Notes under the pieces: generated by a model
Database searches by the model: none
What the model saw: only the letters and a program-made list of their open reading frames with translations
What the model was told of the DNA's origin: nothing
Made by a program: the position numbers and the translations under genes
Shown here: positions 61,989 through 64,000 of the stretch, in pieces
Numbering within the stretch: the stretch's first letter is position 1
Layout: each line of letters begins with the position of its first letter
From: Novosphingobium sp. 9
GTDB lineage: Bacteria > Pseudomonadota > Alphaproteobacteria > Sphingomonadales > Sphingomonadaceae
NCBI RefSeq assembly: GCF_025340265.1
Contig: NZ_CP022707.1
Location: forward strand, 2,232,501 to 2,296,500
Length of the DNA stretch: 64,000 nucleotides
Direction of reading: 5' to 3'

Positions 61989-64000
61989 ATGCCTGCAAAG
62001 ACTTTCGCGACACTCTCGCTCTCCGCCCTCCTGCTCACCGGCTGCGCGCAGATTTCCGCGCACACGCTACCGGTTCCGGCGAGTTCTCTCGCGCGTGCTG
62101 CCAAGCCCGATCCGGCAAGCTGGGCCTTCGAGAGCAGCGATCTCCCCCTCGATCCCGACTGGCGCTATGGCCGCCTGCCCAACGGCATGCGCTACATGGT
62201 GCGGCACAACGCCATGCCCGCGGGCACCGCGATGGTGCGGCTCGATATGAACGTGGGCTCGTTCGACGAGACGGCCAGCGAACAGGGCTTCGCGCATTTC
62301 GTCGAGCATATGGCCTTCAACGGATCGACCAATGTGCCCGAAGGCCAGATGGTCCCGCTGCTGGAGCGCGATGGCCTCGCCTTCGGGGCGGACACCAATG
62401 CCTCGACGAGTTTCGACCGGACGAATTACAAGCTGGACCTGCCGCGCGCCGATCCGAAACTGCTCGGCACCGCGCTGATGCTTATGCGCGAGACCGCCGG
62501 AAACCTGACGTTCGCCCCCGATGCCGTGGCACGCGAACGCGGCGTGGTGCTGTCGGAAATGCGTGATCGCAACACCTGGGCCTATCGCAGCACGCAGGAT
62601 GCCACGCGCTTCTTCTATCCCGGATCGCGCTTTTCCGAACGCTTTCCGATCGGCCTCAAAACAACGCTCGATGCCGCCACCTCGCAGTCGCTCTATACGT
62701 TCTATCGCCGCGAATATGTGCCGAAAAACGCCACGCTGATCGTCGTGGGAGACTTCGACACCGATGCCGTCATTGCCCAGATCAAGGCGCGCTTCGGAGA
62801 CTGGCGGGCAGCCCCGGTTGAACTCCAGCCCGATGGCGGACCGGTTTCGCCAAAGAGCAAGGGGCGCACGTCGATCTATCTCGACCCGGCGCTGTCCGAG
62901 CGGGTGACGATCCAGCGCAACGGCCCATGGATGGACGAGCCAGACAGCGCTGCCCAGCGCGAGGAAAACCTTTTACGATCTATTGGTTATGCCATCGTCA
63001 ACCGCCGTCTCCAGAGCATCGCCCGGCGTGCGGATGCTCCGTTCAAGGGCGCAGGCTTCGGCACCGGAGACGTGTTCGAGGCCGCCCGATCCACGCGCCT
63101 GATCGTCGATACCGTTGACGGTGGGTGGCAAAAGGGGCTGGAGAGCGCGACACAAAGTTACCACAACGCGCTTGAGAACGGGTTCAAACCGTCCGAAGTC
63201 GCCGAACAGGTCGCCAATATCCGCACGCAGCTGGAAAACGCGGCCGCAGCCTCATCCACCCGCTCGAACGCCGCACTCGTCGGCGCGGCCGAAGCGCTGA
63301 TCGACGATCGCAAGGTGGCGACCACGCCGCAGTCGGTACTCGACCGCTTCCGGGCGTTCGCCCCGAAGATCACCCCCGACGCCGTACTCGCTGCCCTGAA
63401 GCGCGAAGCCCTGCCGCTGACCGATCCACTGATTCGGTTCCAGGGACGTACCGCGCCCGCAGGCGGCGAAAAGGCGCTGCGCCAGACATGGCGCGCAGCG
63501 CTTCACGCGCCGCTCGGGTCCGACGCCGCGCAGACCGATGTCCCCTTCGCCTATACCGATTTCGGCACGCCTGGCACCGTGGTCAGCGATCACGTCGATC
63601 CTCGCCTCGGCATTCGCGAAGTGCGTTTCGCCAACGGGGTGATGCTGAACATCCGGCATACCGATCTGGTGCGCGACCAGATCTATGCCAGCTTCGCCAT
63701 CGACGGCGGCGACCGTCTGGAGACGAAGGCCGATCCCACCGCCACCGACATGATGAGCTATCTCGACAAGGGCGGTCTCGGCAAGCACAGCCTCGACCAG
63801 CTAGACACGATCACTGCGGGTCATACCGTGGGTATGGCACTGGGGAGCAGCGGCACCTCGTTCGACGGGCGCTTTGCCACGACGCCCAGCGACCTCGGTC
63901 TGCAACTGGAACTGATGGCCGCACTCGTTACCGATCCCGGCTATCGGTCCGAGGGCGAGGTCCAGTATCACCAGCAAGTGAACACCTTCTTCGCACAGAT
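61989..64000 (+). CDS. M16-family zinc metallopeptidase lipoprotein, 3' end outside window
   Basis: 670 codons seen, open to the window edge. The N-terminus is a lipoprotein signal with lipobox LTGC. The inverted zinc motif HFVEH is at residues 103-107 and the third ligand Glu is near residue 183 (ERGVVLSEM), spaced as in M16 peptidases. The first inactive partner domain follows (YVPKNATLIVVGDF, then the VNRRL region), and a second M16 unit begins near residue 530 (VRFANGVMLNIRHTD). The full protein should be roughly 950 residues, as in two-unit periplasmic insulinase-like enzymes. The ATG at 61989 has a weak ribosome site. Unrelated in function to purC upstream. Confidence 0.9.
   Translation, partial: MPAKTFATLSLSALLLTGCAQISAHTLPVPASSLARAAKPDPASWAFESSDLPLDPDWRYGRLPNGMRYMVRHNAMPAGTAMVRLDMNVGSFDETASEQGFAHFVEHMAFNGSTNVPEGQMVPLLERDGLAFGADTNASTSFDRTNYKLDLPRADPKLLGTALMLMRETAGNLTFAPDAVARERGVVLSEMRDRNTWAYRSTQDATRFFYPGSRFSERFPIGLKTTLDAATSQSLYTFYRREYVPKNATLIVVGDFDTDAVIAQIKARFGDWRAAPVELQPDGGPVSPKSKGRTSIYLDPALSERVTIQRNGPWMDEPDSAAQREENLLRSIGYAIVNRRLQSIARRADAPFKGAGFGTGDVFEAARSTRLIVDTVDGGWQKGLESATQSYHNALENGFKPSEVAEQVANIRTQLENAAAASSTRSNAALVGAAEALIDDRKVATTPQSVLDRFRAFAPKITPDAVLAALKREALPLTDPLIRFQGRTAPAGGEKALRQTWRAALHAPLGSDAAQTDVPFAYTDFGTPGTVVSDHVDPRLGIREVRFANGVMLNIRHTDLVRDQIYASFAIDGGDRLETKADPTATDMMSYLDKGGLGKHSLDQLDTITAGHTVGMALGSSGTSFDGRFATTPSDLGLQLELMAALVTDPGYRSEGEVQYHQQVNTFFAQ

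Overview
The window is high-GC, densely coded DNA from an alphaproteobacterium. The gene content points to the Sphingomonadales, probably a Novosphingobium- or Sphingomonas-like strain (inference): a BapA-like giant adhesin with its own type I secretion genes, an Oar/Xanthomonas-Caulobacter-type TonB receptor, an HWE-family kinase and Tad-type pseudopilins. I saw no rRNA, tRNA, CRISPR array, phage or insertion sequence.

Layout. (1) 1-13.8 kb, minus strand: a BapA-like adhesin of about 3,540 residues, followed by its TolC-like outer-membrane protein and the type I ABC exporter (cut by the window edge). An AT-rich control region lies upstream, then a CDP-glycerol-transferase-like gene. (2) 15.6-19.9 kb: an OmpR-type regulator with its sensor kinase, and a convergent soluble hybrid kinase. 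(3) 20.0-50.4 kb: a large carbohydrate locus. On the minus strand are GH20, GH2 (beta-mannosidase), GH3, GH125 and GH29, tightly packed. Divergent from these are a GntR regulator and a second GH2 (beta-galactosidase type). Next, on the minus strand, come SIS deaminase-nagA-PTS(EIIA-HPr-EI)-PTS(EIIC-EIIB), with cutC upstream. Then on the plus strand come a TonB-dependent receptor, a GH92 alpha-mannosidase and an unassigned glycosidase-like protein. Together these enzymes could strip Gal, Fuc, GlcNAc, Man and perhaps Xyl from N-glycans. Released GlcNAc would enter through the PTS and become fructose-6-phosphate through NagA and the deaminase. Inverted repeats built on TTGGT/ACCAA lie in the control regions of the GH20 operon, the nag operon and the TonB receptor and are candidate GntR operators. 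(4) 50.4-53.5 kb, minus: TadG-TadE-TadE pseudopilin genes. (5) 53.7-59.5 kb, plus: a triple-receiver hybrid kinase, CheR and a REC-PAS-HWE kinase-REC protein, overlapping as one operon. (6) 59.6-64 kb: low-molecular-weight tyrosine phosphatase, GNAT acetyltransferase, purC and an M16 metallopeptidase (cut by the window edge).

A striking feature is that six otherwise normal genes are broken by eight single-base losses, most in short G/C runs: the adhesin (2), sensor kinase, GH20 (2), cutC, the unassigned glycosidase and the triple-receiver kinase. Adding one base at each point restores family-typical protein. I read this as consensus error in the assembly rather than gene decay, and annotate each as one gene with its break points.
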